A stretch of DNA of 64,000 bases. Origin: Novosphingobium sp. PhB57 (lineage in GTDB: Bacteria > Pseudomonadota > Alphaproteobacteria > Sphingomonadales > Sphingomonadaceae). The notes beneath the pieces are model-generated. The model saw nothing but the letters and a program-made list of their open reading frames with translations. It did no database searches and was not told the DNA's origin. This document shows positions 46,942 through 55,107 of the stretch, one piece after another. Both the position numbers and the translations under genes were made by a program. Location of the stretch: the NCBI RefSeq assembly GCF_004342985.1, contig NZ_SMBO01000002.1:558001-622000 (forward strand). The letters are read 5' to 3'. Each line of letters begins with the position of its first letter. The stretch's first letter is position 1.

Positions 46942-47613
46942 ATGAACCGCACCTTCAAGATCTTTCGCTCTTGCGTAGGCGCGGCCAGCCAGGTTTTTCT
47001 TGGCGCGGCCGCGTTTTCCGTTCCTGCCCTCCTTCCGGCGACGCCCGCGCTTGCGGCTCCGTCCGCCGATGCGGCGCAGTTGAGCCAGGCCGTCGAAGCG
47101 CTGCGCGCGATCTCGACGATGAAGGCCAACTTCGTCCAGACCGACCGTAACGGCCAGAGCCTGACCGGCGAACTGACGCTCATGCGTCCCGGCAAGATCC
47201 GCTTCCAGTACGAGAAAAGCGCCCAGATGCTGATCGTCAGCGACGGCAAGGCGCTGACCATGATCGACTACTCGGTGAAGCAGGTGCAGCGCTGGCCGAT
47301 CAGCAACAGCCCGCTCGGCGCGCTGCTCGATCCCAAGCGCGATGTCGCCAAGTACGGTTCGGTCAAGCAGACCGGCAATCCCAATGTCGTCAGCATTGAG
47401 GTCCGCGATCGTTCGCATCCCGAATATGGCGTCATCACTCTGATCTTTACCCGCAAGGCGTCCGCGCCCGGCGGGCTTGAGCTGACCTATTGGGTCTCGC
47501 TCGATTCGCAGAACAAGCGCACCACGATCTCGCTGTCGAATCAGCGCTACGGCGTTCCGGTCTCCGACAACGATTTCCGCTGGAACGATCCGCGTCCCCG
47601 GACGCGCCGATAG
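46942..47613 (+). CDS. lolA: Outer-membrane lipoprotein carrier LolA
   Basis: A 223-residue periplasmic chaperone for lipoprotein transport. A signal peptide of about 38 residues ends in ALA-AP. The mature part has ISTMKANFVQTDRNGQSLTG (LolA start), RPGKIRFQYEK, LIVSDGKALTMID and NSPLGALLDP, all typical. The C-terminal stretch is basic and Arg-rich. It follows rpmG by 60 bases. Confidence 0.93.
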   Translation: MNRTFKIFRSCVGAASQVFLGAAAFSVPALLPATPALAAPSADAAQLSQAVEALRAISTMKANFVQTDRNGQSLTGELTLMRPGKIRFQYEKSAQMLIVSDGKALTMIDYSVKQVQRWPISNSPLGALLDPKRDVAKYGSVKQTGNPNVVSIEVRDRSHPEYGVITLIFTRKASAPGGLELTYWVSLDSQNKRTTISLSNQRYGVPVSDNDFRWNDPRPRTRR

Positions 47614-47696
47614 CTCTCGTCGATAAGGGGGAACGCTTGGTCGCGAGTTGCCCGCTGGCTGCGACGGAATGCGACACTTTTCTGAATTCCGTTCAC

Positions 47697-47724
47697 TTGG
47701 CAGCAAGCCAACAGCGCCTAGATT
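47697..47724 (+). promoter_or_regulatory. Promoter candidate for a small RNA
   Basis: TTGGCA at 47697, a 16-base spacer and TAGATT at 47719. It is directed towards the candidate RNA and lies downstream of lolA. Confidence 0.45.
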
Positions 47725-47730
47725 GAAATG

Positions 47731-47856
47731 GTCAGAGCGGCTCGAGGCGGGTTTCCCCCCTGTTGCCCACGCCTCCACAAGGGTCCTCTGATTTAGCGTG
47801 ACGAACGCTTACATGAACCCTCGGTCCTCTGCCCCCGGACCGAGGGTTTTTGTTTT
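47731..47856 (+). ncRNA. Candidate small RNA upstream of xthA
   Basis: About 125 nt between a promoter-like pair and a strong terminator, with no ORF of note. Internal complements include GAGGCG with CGCCTC (about 47743-47775), TCAGAG near the 5' end with CTCTGA, and AGCGT-GACGA-ACGCT. A 6S-like or trans-acting sRNA is possible, but no family can be assigned. xthA starts 236 bases later, so it is unlikely to be a simple leader. Confidence 0.45.
47817..47856 (+). terminator. Intrinsic terminator of the candidate small RNA
   Basis: A perfect 11-bp stem (47817-47827 with 47837-47847), a 9-base loop and a T-rich tail (TTTTTGTTTTTT). Confidence 0.93.
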
Positions 47857-48091
47857 TTCGGGCTGCCTTTTCCGCCCGGCGGGGCTGCGAATGCTACCGC
47901 TCTGCGCTTCCGGTGCTCACGGCCATTAAGGCCGCTGCGCTCCGGTTCTCGATCGGCAGCATTCTCGCTCCCGCCGGACGAAAAAATCAGCCCGAAAAAG
48001 CGACGCAATTTTCTCTTTCGATGGAAGGCGGCAGCAGTGTTTTCGCTGGCGCCTCTGGCAATTGCGGGGCGCCATGCCTAAAGCCTGCGGC

Positions 48092-48880
48092 ATGAAGATT
48101 GCCACCTGGAACATCAATTCGGTCCGCCTTCGCATCGATCAGGTCGAGCGGTTTCTGACCGAACAGTCGCCCGACGTGCTCTGCCTTCAGGAGATCAAGG
48201 TCGCCGAGCACCTCTTCCCGCACGATATGTTCGAGCGACTCGGCTATACCCACCGCGCGATCCACGGGCAGAAGGGCTACCACGGCGTGGCCACCGTCAG
48301 CCGCGTACCGTTCACAGAGTTCAGCCGCTACGACTGGCAGGACAACGGAGAGGCGCGCCATGTGGGCGTGGAGCTTCAGGGCGCCGGGCAGGGCATGATC
48401 CTGGAGAACGTCTACATCCCCGCCGGCGGCGACATCGCCGACCGCGAGGTGAACCTGAAGTTCGGCCAGAAGCTGGACTTCCTCGAACGCATGACGCGCT
48501 GGGCCGACAAAGTGGACCGCCCCACGCTGATCGTGGGCGACTTCAACATCGCCCCGCTCGAATCGGACGTCTACAACCACAAGGCGCTGCTCAAGGTCGT
48601 CAGCCACACGCCGATCGAGGTGGAGACACTGGCCCGCTTCCGCGATGCCCATGGCTGGGTGGACCTCGGCCGTGAATTCATTCCCGCGCCCGAGCGTAAC
48701 TACTCCTGGTGGTCCTACCGCAGCTACTGGCGCCAGAAGGACCAGGGCCGCCGGCTCGATCACATGTGGGCCTCACCCGACCTGGCGAAGCAGGCCCGCG
48801 CGCACAGCTTCGTCGAGGAAACGCGCCGCTGGGAGCAGCCGAGCGACCACGTCCCGCTGATCACCGAGTTCGAACTCTGA
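48092..48880 (+). CDS. xthA: Exodeoxyribonuclease III
   Basis: A 262-residue AP endonuclease/exonuclease of base excision repair. MKIATWNINSVRLR is the classic start with the catalytic Asn. LCLQEIK carries the metal-binding Glu, ENVYIPAGGD and LIVGDFNIAPLESDV the central catalytic residues, and LDHMWAS and PSDHVPLI the C-terminal Asp-His pair. The ATG at 48092 is chosen over one at 48074. The next gene begins within 50 bases. Confidence 0.96.
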   Translation: MKIATWNINSVRLRIDQVERFLTEQSPDVLCLQEIKVAEHLFPHDMFERLGYTHRAIHGQKGYHGVATVSRVPFTEFSRYDWQDNGEARHVGVELQGAGQGMILENVYIPAGGDIADREVNLKFGQKLDFLERMTRWADKVDRPTLIVGDFNIAPLESDVYNHKALLKVVSHTPIEVETLARFRDAHGWVDLGREFIPAPERNYSWWSYRSYWRQKDQGRRLDHMWASPDLAKQARAHSFVEETRRWEQPSDHVPLITEFEL

Positions 48881-48927
48881 GCGCCGACGCACCCGGGAAG
48901 GCGCTGCCTTCCGCAGGTGCCCGCCGC

Positions 48928-49977
48928 GTGGCGCTGGCGCTCGATGCGCTGCGCCATGGCTGGCCGGTGCGGATGGGGCCGGAAGGCGAGGGAAACGGCG
49001 CCGTCCTGCTTCCCGCCGAGACCGGCTTCGCGCCGGGTGTCACGGCGCCGCGCATGCTGATCTCCGCTGCCCGCGCCGTCACGCTCAAACTGGCGAACCA
49101 GCGCGAAGCGGCCGTGCCCGAGGCGCCGGTGCTGATCCGCGCGGCAGAGCCCTTCGATCTCGAGACCGCCCGCGCCGTGGCCGACCCCGCGCTTGACCTT
49201 GCGCATCCCATGAAGGGGCCGTTCGCGGCCGAGCACATCGGCGACATGGACATGGCGCGAACCGCCATGGAGCTGGCGCGACTCGCCGGCATCCTGCCCG
49301 CGTTCCTCGTGGCGCCCGACATCGGGGGGGAAGCGCAGACGGTTGCTCCCGCCGACCTGGCCGAGTGGAAGGACACCAGCCGGCTGGTGGTGGCCTCGCG
49401 CGCGCGCCTGCCGGTGGCGGCCTGCGAAGAGGCGGAGATCGTCGCATTCCGCGCGCTGGATGACTTGCGCGAGCATGTCGCCTTGGTGATCGGTACCCAG
49501 GACGGCGACCGGGCACCGCTGGTCCGGCTCCACTCGGAATGCCTGACCGGCGACATTCTCGGCAGCCTCAAGTGCGATTGCGGCCCGCAGCTGGACGCCG
49601 CGCTGCGCGCCATGGCCGAGGAAACGAAGCAGGGCGGTTGGGGCGTGCTGCTCTATCTGCGGCAGGAAGGCCGCGGCATCGGCCTCGTCAACAAGCTGCG
49701 GGCCTATAGCCTGCAGGACCTCGGCTACGACACGGTGGACGCCAACAACCGCCTGGGCCTGCCCACGGAGGCGCGCGATTTCCCGGTGGCGGCCCGGATG
49801 CTCGAACTGCTGGGCGTCTCGGCGATCCGGCTCATGACCAACAACCCGGCTAAAGTCGCGGCGCTGGAAGGTGTGGGCGTTGAGGTGGTGGAGCGCGTAC
49901 CGCACCAGCTGCCGCCGAACCCGCACAATGCCCGCTACCTCGACACCAAGCGGGACCGGACCGGGCATATATTGTAA
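48928..49977 (+). CDS. ribA: GTP cyclohydrolase II with degenerate RibB-like N-terminus
   Basis: A 349-residue riboflavin-pathway enzyme. The C-terminal half is a standard RibA: RLHSECLTGDILGSLKCDCG with the zinc Cys residues, YLRQEGRGIGLVNKLRAYSL with the catalytic Arg region and VDANNRLGLPTEARDF. The N-terminal half has a DHBP-synthase-like layout (ALDALRHGWPVRM, AVLLPAETG), but the acidic DDE/EN-E motif of true RibB is replaced by GPEGEGNG, so it cannot be catalytic. The start is uncertain: GTG at 48928 is the first common start codon after the xthA stop, and CTG at 48877 would overlap it. Confidence 0.9.
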   Translation: MALALDALRHGWPVRMGPEGEGNGAVLLPAETGFAPGVTAPRMLISAARAVTLKLANQREAAVPEAPVLIRAAEPFDLETARAVADPALDLAHPMKGPFAAEHIGDMDMARTAMELARLAGILPAFLVAPDIGGEAQTVAPADLAEWKDTSRLVVASRARLPVAACEEAEIVAFRALDDLREHVALVIGTQDGDRAPLVRLHSECLTGDILGSLKCDCGPQLDAALRAMAEETKQGGWGVLLYLRQEGRGIGLVNKLRAYSLQDLGYDTVDANNRLGLPTEARDFPVAARMLELLGVSAIRLMTNNPAKVAALEGVGVEVVERVPHQLPPNPHNARYLDTKRDRTGHIL

Positions 49978-50109
49978 GCGTCCGGAGCACGCGCTCCGTT
50001 ACCTGCGAACGGAACCTGGGCCAGCGGCCAGCACAACCCGACGCGCTCGAAAATGACGGATCGAGGCGCGCGCTTGTCCGTCCGGTCGCCGGTCCAGCGC
50101 AGATGGCGT

Positions 50110-51066
50110 TCAGCGCTTCTCGAACCCGGCGATTCCCGTGCCCAGGGTGTTGCGGCCGATTTTCAGCGGCTCGCCGGACCAGTCCGCCACGAAGGCGCTG
50201 TTGCGGTCGATGCCGGGCGCGAAACGGGCGTTGTTTCCTTCCACCGTCAGCCCCGCCGAAGGGTGGCTGCGGTGCTCCGCGGCTACGGCGATGAAGGCGG
50301 AGTAGTTCTCCTTGTCGCGCCCCTGCACGAACCAGTTGCCGGCAATGCGCCCGGTGGCGCCTTCGGGAAGGTCGATCATGTAATTGGTCGCGCGGCCGGC
50401 GGCATCGTCGAAGCTGGAATCCGTGATCTCGACGTGCGCCGCGCGGCTCTTGACATAGTGGCCGCCGGTTCCCGCCTCGAAGCGGCTGCGGGTGATCGTG
50501 AGCGCGCCGTAATTGCCGATATAGACCGCGTGCGCGCAGCCCGAACCTTCGCAGGTCCCGAGGCGGGTGAACGTGGACTTGTCGATACGGATCGAACCCT
50601 GGGGATCCTCGCCGCTGAGCAGGCCCTGTTCGCTGTCGCGGAACCAGGCCTGCGACACCGAGAGGTCGCCGTGTTCGAGCCGCACGCCCGCGCCGTTCTT
50701 GTCCGGCACGCGGATATTGGCGAAGACCATGCCCTCGATCCGGGCGCCGCGCCCGCGCAGCACCAGCGCCGCCTTGTCTTCGCAGGCCTTGCCGTCGAGC
50801 ACGGACTGGCCGGGGACCTGGGCCTGGTACGTGATCTCGCCCTTGCTCTGCACCGCGCAGTCGGAAAAGCGCAGCGAGGCGAAGCGGATCGTGCCGCTGC
50901 CGTCGCCGATGGCATCGACCGCGTCCTGCAGGCGGGTGAAGCCGCGCCCGGTTTCCGCCACCGTATAAGGCGCATGGTCGGCAGCCTGCCCGAACGAGAC
51001 GGCGGCGGGAGCGGCTGCGAGCAAGGGGATGCCAAAGGCGAGGGCGAGTCGGGCGGAACGGTTCAT
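50110..51066 (-). CDS. Exported right-handed beta-helix protein
   Basis: A 318-residue protein with a signal peptide (AFGIPLLAAAPAAVSFGQA) and then a repetitive strand-turn layout typical of parallel beta-helix proteins such as pectate lyase-like folds: repeated hydrophobic strands in GKGARIEGMVFANI-like, GALTITRSRFEAG, AAHVEITDSSFDDA and TGRIAGNWFVQG coils. Pairs of Cys (TCEGSGC; a DCAV...KACED pair) may form disulfides. Enzyme residues cannot be placed. It might act on a polysaccharide or be a surface structure; function unknown. Confidence 0.7.
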   Translation of the reverse strand: MNRSARLALAFGIPLLAAAPAAVSFGQAADHAPYTVAETGRGFTRLQDAVDAIGDGSGTIRFASLRFSDCAVQSKGEITYQAQVPGQSVLDGKACEDKAALVLRGRGARIEGMVFANIRVPDKNGAGVRLEHGDLSVSQAWFRDSEQGLLSGEDPQGSIRIDKSTFTRLGTCEGSGCAHAVYIGNYGALTITRSRFEAGTGGHYVKSRAAHVEITDSSFDDAAGRATNYMIDLPEGATGRIAGNWFVQGRDKENYSAFIAVAAEHRSHPSAGLTVEGNNARFAPGIDRNSAFVADWSGEPLKIGRNTLGTGIAGFEKR

Positions 51067-51142
51067 GCGGGAGGTCTAGCGTCTTCGCGGGGCAACGCAG
51101 GCGCCCGTTTCGCTGCGTCCCACAGCGGGACAAGCCCCGGGG

Positions 51143-51739
51143 CTATCGTTGCCCCGGTCCGCGCTTGCCCCGGCGGGGTGGTTTCGGCAGCGCCTTCAGG
51201 TCGATCATCTCGCTGCGACTGAGGATCCAGAACACCATGACCGCCGACCAGAACAGCACGATCAGCGAAAAGCCGATCCCGATCGGCAGGACGCTTTCCG
51301 GAAAGCGCAGGAGCAGCCAGGCCAGGCAGAGGCTCATCGGCAGGAGGGGAAGCGTCCAGGCAGCGAGTGCGAACCATCCGGCCCGGCCGCGCGGCTGGCA
51401 GGTGAATTTCAAGCCGCTTCGATAGCACAGGAACAGCGTGTCTTCATCGGATGTCCTCGCCGCCTCCGCCAGCCTGGCCTCGGCCGTGGCTGAGACCGTC
51501 CTGCGGCGCGTATGCCGGTGCGACACGACCAGGAAGACGGCAGTGGCGGCCAGAAACAGCGCGAAGGCCATAGGCCGGCTGCCAGCCAAACCGGAATGCA
51601 TGAGCACTTTAGTCCCCGCCAGCGCCCCGAAATAGGTGGCCAGCAACAGCCAGCCCTGCCAGGCGATCGGCAGGCCGACTCCGATGCCGAAGCGCTTGGG
51701 TGCGAACCAGGCGCCGTCGTCGAGCGATTCGTGCATCAT
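51143..51739 (-). CDS. Small polytopic membrane protein in the SPFH operon
   Basis: A 198-residue protein with four likely membrane helices, in two pairs: LPIAWQGWLLLATYFGALAG and AFALFLAATAVFLVVSH, then WFALAAWTLPLLPMSLCLAW and IGFSLIVLFWSAVMVFWIL. The N-terminus HESLDDGAWFAPKRFGIGVG is characteristic; a middle soluble loop has LFLCYRSGLKFTCQP. The C-terminus is strongly basic. The ATG overlaps the preceding stop (ATGATG with TGA), so translation is coupled. I do not know a named family with a known role. Confidence 0.7.
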   Translation of the reverse strand: MMHESLDDGAWFAPKRFGIGVGLPIAWQGWLLLATYFGALAGTKVLMHSGLAGSRPMAFALFLAATAVFLVVSHRHTRRRTVSATAEARLAEAARTSDEDTLFLCYRSGLKFTCQPRGRAGWFALAAWTLPLLPMSLCLAWLLLRFPESVLPIGIGFSLIVLFWSAVMVFWILSRSEMIDLKALPKPPRRGKRGPGQR

Positions 51740-51957
51740 GCCTCGTCCTCCGTTTCTTCCGTCGCCGTCGGCGGGCGTCCCCGGCGTGCGGGCTCGCTGA
51801 CATCCACTTTGAGACCGCGCCGGGACAGCGCCTCGCGCAGGAGCACTTCGACCTGGGCGTTGACCGAGCGGAAATCGGCCGCGGCGCAGCGTTCCAGCGC
51901 TTCGTGAAGCGCTGGATCCAGCCGCAGGGCGAACGCTTTCTTGCCGGGACTCGCCAT
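51736..51957 (-). CDS. Ribbon-helix-helix (Arc/HicB-type) DNA-binding protein
   Basis: A 73-residue protein with a typical RHH fold: strand KKAFALRLD, helix PALHEALERCAAAD and helix SVNAQVEVLLREALSRRG, then an acidic, Arg-rich tail. The pattern matches Arc-like or HicB-type antitoxin DNA-binding domains. It is probably the transcriptional regulator of its own operon. It starts 13 bases after the SPFH stop and overlaps the membrane-protein gene by four bases. Confidence 0.83.
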   Translation of the reverse strand: MASPGKKAFALRLDPALHEALERCAAADFRSVNAQVEVLLREALSRRGLKVDVSEPARRGRPPTATEETEDEA

Positions 51958-51970
51958 CCGCCCGGTCGCC

Positions 51971-52882
51971 TTACTGGTAGAGCGTGCCGGTATTGACGAC
52001 CGGCTGGGTGTCGCGCTCGCCGCAGAGCACGACCATCAGGTTCGAGACCATGGCGGCGCGGCGCTCGTCGTCGAGTTCGACCACGTTCTTTTCTGAGAGC
52101 TGCGAAAGCGCCATCTCGACCATCGAGACCGCGCCTTCCACCAGCTTGCGGCGCGCGCCGATCACGGCTTCGGCCTGTTGGCGGCGCAGCATGGCGCCGG
52201 CGATCTCGGGCGCGTAGGCCAAGTGGGTGAGGCCGCATTCGTCCACCGTGATACCGGCCACGCGCAGGCGTTCGATCAGTTCGGCGCGCAGTTCCGCGTT
52301 CACTTCGGCATGGCTGCCGCGCAGGGTGATCTCGGCATCCTCGACATCGTCATAGGCATAGCGCGAGCCGATCGAACGCACGGCGGCCTCGATCTGCACG
52401 TTCACGAAGGCCTTGTAGTCGTCCACGTCGTAAAGCGCCTGGGCCGTGTCGGCGACGCGCCAGACCACATTGGTGGCGATCTCGATCGGATTGCCGCGCA
52501 AGTCGTTCACCTTGAGCTTTTCGGACACGACATTGTTGGCGCGCACGGAGATCTTGCGCTTTGCCATCCATGGCCAGACCCAGCGCAGCCCTGCAACCCG
52601 GTCCGTGCCGCGATAGGAGCCGAACAGGGTGATGGCCGCCGCCTGATTCGGCTGGATCATGTAGAAGCCCGCGGCGATCAGCACTTCGGCGGCGATGGCC
52701 GGGACGATGAAGGCGAAAATACCCAGGACTCCGCCCGGTGACGGGTCGATGCCGGCCAGCGAGAACAGCGCCAGCAGGATCGCGGCCATGATCCCCAGGA
52801 AGATCAGCAGCATGAAGTAGCCGTTCATGCTGGAGCCTGTGGATTCCCGGGAGGAATTCATCGGAAGGTGCGACTCGGCCAT
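51971..52882 (-). CDS. SPFH/Band 7 (prohibitin-like) membrane protein
   Basis: A 303-residue protein. Two membrane segments at the N-terminus (YFMLLIFLGIMAAILLALF; IFAFIVPAIAAEVLIAAGFY) are followed by the SPFH core: PNQAAAITLFGSYRGT, VKRKISVRAN-like, KVNDLRGNPIEIATNVVWRVAD and AVRSIGSRYAYDD. The C-terminal helical region has LRRQQAEAVIGARRKLVEGA. It probably forms oligomeric membrane microdomain scaffolds. It is the first gene of a three-gene operon and has an AAGGA site ten bases before its ATG. Confidence 0.9.
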   Translation of the reverse strand: MAESHLPMNSSRESTGSSMNGYFMLLIFLGIMAAILLALFSLAGIDPSPGGVLGIFAFIVPAIAAEVLIAAGFYMIQPNQAAAITLFGSYRGTDRVAGLRWVWPWMAKRKISVRANNVVSEKLKVNDLRGNPIEIATNVVWRVADTAQALYDVDDYKAFVNVQIEAAVRSIGSRYAYDDVEDAEITLRGSHAEVNAELRAELIERLRVAGITVDECGLTHLAYAPEIAGAMLRRQQAEAVIGARRKLVEGAVSMVEMALSQLSEKNVVELDDERRAAMVSNLMVVLCGERDTQPVVNTGTLYQ

Positions 52883-52902
52883 CGGGCGTGTCCTTGTTTA
52901 AA

Positions 52903-52941
52903 GTGATATCACATTAATATCAAAAGCGCACAATTGGTCAA
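52903..52941 (-). promoter_or_regulatory. Operator/promoter of the SPFH operon
   Basis: On the minus strand: -35 TTGACC (52941-52936), 16-base spacer, -10 TATTAA (52919-52914). The palindrome GTGATATCAC (52903-52912) and the site TAATATCA (52915-52922) are half-sites whose centres are 11 bp apart, one helical turn, and the second overlaps the -10. This spacing suits ribbon-helix-helix dimers. Binding is inferred. Confidence 0.55.
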
Positions 52942-53159
52942 GCAGGGTTGAAAATCGCCCGGGCGGCGTCTATGTCGGGATTGCGGGCCGGGCCCCTCTG
53001 GCGCGGCGTTCCTGTCCTGGAACGCCTCGTGATGTCGGACCGCATCGGGTGAAACCGATGCAGGTTCCAGGGGCTCAATCCAGCCCGTACAGCTCAGGCA
53101 ACAGGATACCTGTCAGGCTCACCCGATCGAACCCATTTCCGTTCGATAGGGATTTTACG

Positions 53160-53345
53160 ATGACCGACATTATGTTCCGTATGCTCGAGCGACACCAGAA
53201 GCTCGACGCCCTGCTGCGCCTCGCGCAGGGCAGACGCTCTCCCGATCCTTTCGAGATCGCGAAGCTGAAGAGACTGAAACAGGAGTTCAGGGGCAGACTC
53301 GCGCGGTTGCTACTCCCCCCAGCAACCGTTGCAGGCAGTCTGTAA
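53160..53345 (+). CDS. DUF465 (YdcH-like) small protein, paralogue 1
   Basis: A 61-residue protein. HQKLDALLRLAQGRR, DPFEIAKLKRLKQEFRGRLARLL follows the DUF465 pattern (HxxLDxxI...P...I..LK..K..LKD.I) in a degenerate, Arg-rich form. Start at the ATG 53160 with TAGGGA upstream. The function of DUF465 is unknown. Two further family members lie at 60.4 and 60.8 kb. Confidence 0.65.
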   Translation: MTDIMFRMLERHQKLDALLRLAQGRRSPDPFEIAKLKRLKQEFRGRLARLLLPPATVAGSL

Positions 53346-53349
53346 CCCT

Positions 53350-53386
53350 CGCGCCGGCGCGTTTCCCCCCATTTTCGCGCCGGCGC
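53350..53386 (+). terminator. Palindromic GC hairpin between the DUF465 and terC genes
   Basis: GCGCCGGCGC occurs twice (53351-53360 and 53377-53386), self-complementary in each copy, with a C-run loop and TTCCTGTTTT after. It may end the DUF465 message; it also forms the upstream part of the terC leader. Confidence 0.6.
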
Positions 53387-53429
53387 TTCCTGTTTTGCCC
53401 AGGTTTGGGCCGCGTTTCGGGAGTGTCCC

Positions 53430-54407
53430 GTGGATTTTCTCTTTTATGACCTGCTGGGTACGCCGGCGTGGTTCTGGCTGGCATTCGCCGGCCTCGTTTT
53501 CGTACTGACCGCCTTCGACCTCGGCTTCCTGCACAAGGAGGACCGGGAAATGGGCATTGGCGAATCGCTGAGGCTCTCGGTGTTCTACATCGCCATCGCC
53601 ATGGCTTTCGGCGGCTGGGTGTGGTGGGCCAAGGGTTCCGAGGACGGCATCGCCTATTTCACCGGCTATTTCATCGAGAAGGCGCTTTCGATCGACAACG
53701 TCTTCGTGATCTCGATGATCTTCGGTTTCTTCGCGATCGCGCCCAAGTACCAGTACCGTGCCTTGCTCTGGGGCATCATGGCGGTGATCGTGCTGCGCGG
53801 CCTGATGATCGCGGGCGGCGTGGCGCTCGTTTCCCAGGCGCACTGGGTGATGTATATCTTCGCCGCTTTCCTGGTGTTCACCGGCGTGAAGATGCTCTTC
53901 GCCAAGGAGCAGGACCCGGATATCGGCAACAACCCGGCGATCCGCTGGATCTCGCGCCACATGCGCGTGACCAAGGCGCATCACGGCGAGCACTTCTTCG
54001 TCCGCGAGCACAATGGCGCGGGCAAGCTCGTCTGGGCCGCGACCCCGCTGTTCCTGGCGCTGGTGGTGATCAACCTGGCCGACCTGGTGTTCGCGGTGGA
54101 TTCGGTGCCGGCGATCTTCTCGATCACCACCGATACCTTCATCGTCTACACGTCCAACATCATGGCGATCCTGGGCCTGCGCGCGCTCTATTTCGCGCTG
54201 GCGGCGATGGTGCACCGCTTCCACTACCTGAAGTATGCGCTGGCCCTGGTGCTGGTGTTCATCGGGGCGAAGATCCTGGTTGCGGACTTCGTGCTGGGCG
54301 GGGCCAAGTTCCCGCCGCTCATCAGCCTGGGCGTGACGCTGGCGCTGATCGCGGGCGGCGTGGGCTGGTCCTTGTGGAAGACACGCGGCGAACTGCCGAG
54401 CGCCTAG
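53430..54407 (+). CDS. TerC family integral membrane protein
   Basis: A 325-residue protein with about nine membrane helices. Hallmarks are DLGFLHKED near the N-terminus, FTGYFIEKALSIDNVFV, IFAAFLVFTGVKMLF and INLADLVFAVDSVPAIF; the SIDNV and AVDSVPA blocks carry the intramembrane acidic residues of TerC/Alx. TerC proteins are linked to metal ion (Mn, tellurite) homeostasis. It starts with GTG, GGGAG lying upstream. I do not see a yybP-ykoY riboswitch in the 85-base leader. Confidence 0.92.
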   Translation: MDFLFYDLLGTPAWFWLAFAGLVFVLTAFDLGFLHKEDREMGIGESLRLSVFYIAIAMAFGGWVWWAKGSEDGIAYFTGYFIEKALSIDNVFVISMIFGFFAIAPKYQYRALLWGIMAVIVLRGLMIAGGVALVSQAHWVMYIFAAFLVFTGVKMLFAKEQDPDIGNNPAIRWISRHMRVTKAHHGEHFFVREHNGAGKLVWAATPLFLALVVINLADLVFAVDSVPAIFSITTDTFIVYTSNIMAILGLRALYFALAAMVHRFHYLKYALALVLVFIGAKILVADFVLGGAKFPPLISLGVTLALIAGGVGWSLWKTRGELPSA

Positions 54408-54437
54408 TCCGGATGGTCGGATCCCCGCCGGCCGCCG

Positions 54438-54461
54438 TCGGCCGCATGGTCGGCCGTATGG
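54438..54461. repeat. Short tandem repeat upstream of rluE
   Basis: Two 12-bp units TCGGCCGCATGG and TCGGCCGTATGG plus a partial third, about 80 bases upstream of the rluE start. It is of no evident function. Confidence 0.8.
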
Positions 54462-54539
54462 TCGGCGGGGCCGGTTGGGGGGCGGGGCAGGGTGCCTTTT
54501 GCGAAGGACTCCGGCCCCGCTCGCTGCTAGAGCGCCGCG

Positions 54540-55088
54540 ATGGCCCGCCTCATTCTCTTCAACAAGCCTTATGATGTCTTGTCGCAGTTCACCGATGCCC
54601 GCTCGCCCACGCCGCGCGCGACGCTGTCTGACTTCATCGACGTGCCGGGCGTCTATCCCGCCGGGCGGCTCGACCGCGACAGCGAGGGACTGATGCTGCT
54701 GACCGACGACGGCCGGCTCCAGTCGCGAATCTCCGATCCGCGCTTCAAGATCACCAAGACGTACCTGGCGCAAGTCGAAGGCGAGCCCGATGAGGCCGCG
54801 ATCGCGGCGCTGTGCAAGGGCGTGATCCTGAACGACGGTCCGACTCGGCCCGCGCGGGCGCGCCGTATCGATGAGCCGCAGCTCTGGCCGCGCAATCCGC
54901 CGGTCCGGTTCCGCAAGACGGTGCCGGACTGCTGGATCGAACTGACCATCGCGGAAGGCCGCAACCGCCAGGTTCGGCGCATGACCGCCGCGATCGGCCA
55001 TCCCACGCTGCGCCTCGTGCGGGACAGGGTGGGGGACTGGGCGCTTGACGGCCTGGCGCCGGGCGAGTGGCGCGAAGTCACCATTTGA
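54540..55088 (+). CDS. rluE: 23S rRNA pseudouridine synthase, RluE/RsuA family
   Basis: A 182-residue enzyme of the RsuA group without an S4 domain, as in Rlu[35 protein letters not shown] with the catalytic Asp, KTYLAQVEG and [23 protein letters not shown] are all present. RluE modifies U2457 of 23S rRNA in Escherichia coli; substrate identity here is inferred. The ATG at 54540 is nearly immediately after a short repeat region. Confidence 0.93.
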   Translation: MARLILFNKPYDVLSQFTDARSPTPRATLSDFIDVPGVYPAGRLDRDSEGLMLLTDDGRLQSRISDPRFKITKTYLAQVEGEPDEAAIAALCKGVILNDGPTRPARARRIDEPQLWPRNPPVRFRKTVPDCWIELTIAEGRNRQVRRMTAAIGHPTLRLVRDRVGDWALDGLAPGEWREVTI

Positions 55089-55107
55089 CGGTTGGTGTTG
55101 CAATTTC

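Larger units (their letters stand above)
47614..48091. other. 478-bp intergenic region between lolA and xthA
   Basis: It contains a promoter-like pair (47697-47724), a structured RNA candidate (47731-47856) ending in a terminator, and a further 235 bases before xthA with no recognisable gene. Its short ORFs have no conserved look. Confidence 0.7.

Noticed and set aside
53345..53430. Possible manganese (yybP-ykoY) riboswitch before terC
   Set aside because: The leader is only 85 bases and consists mostly of a GC palindrome; the conserved riboswitch motifs are not visible.
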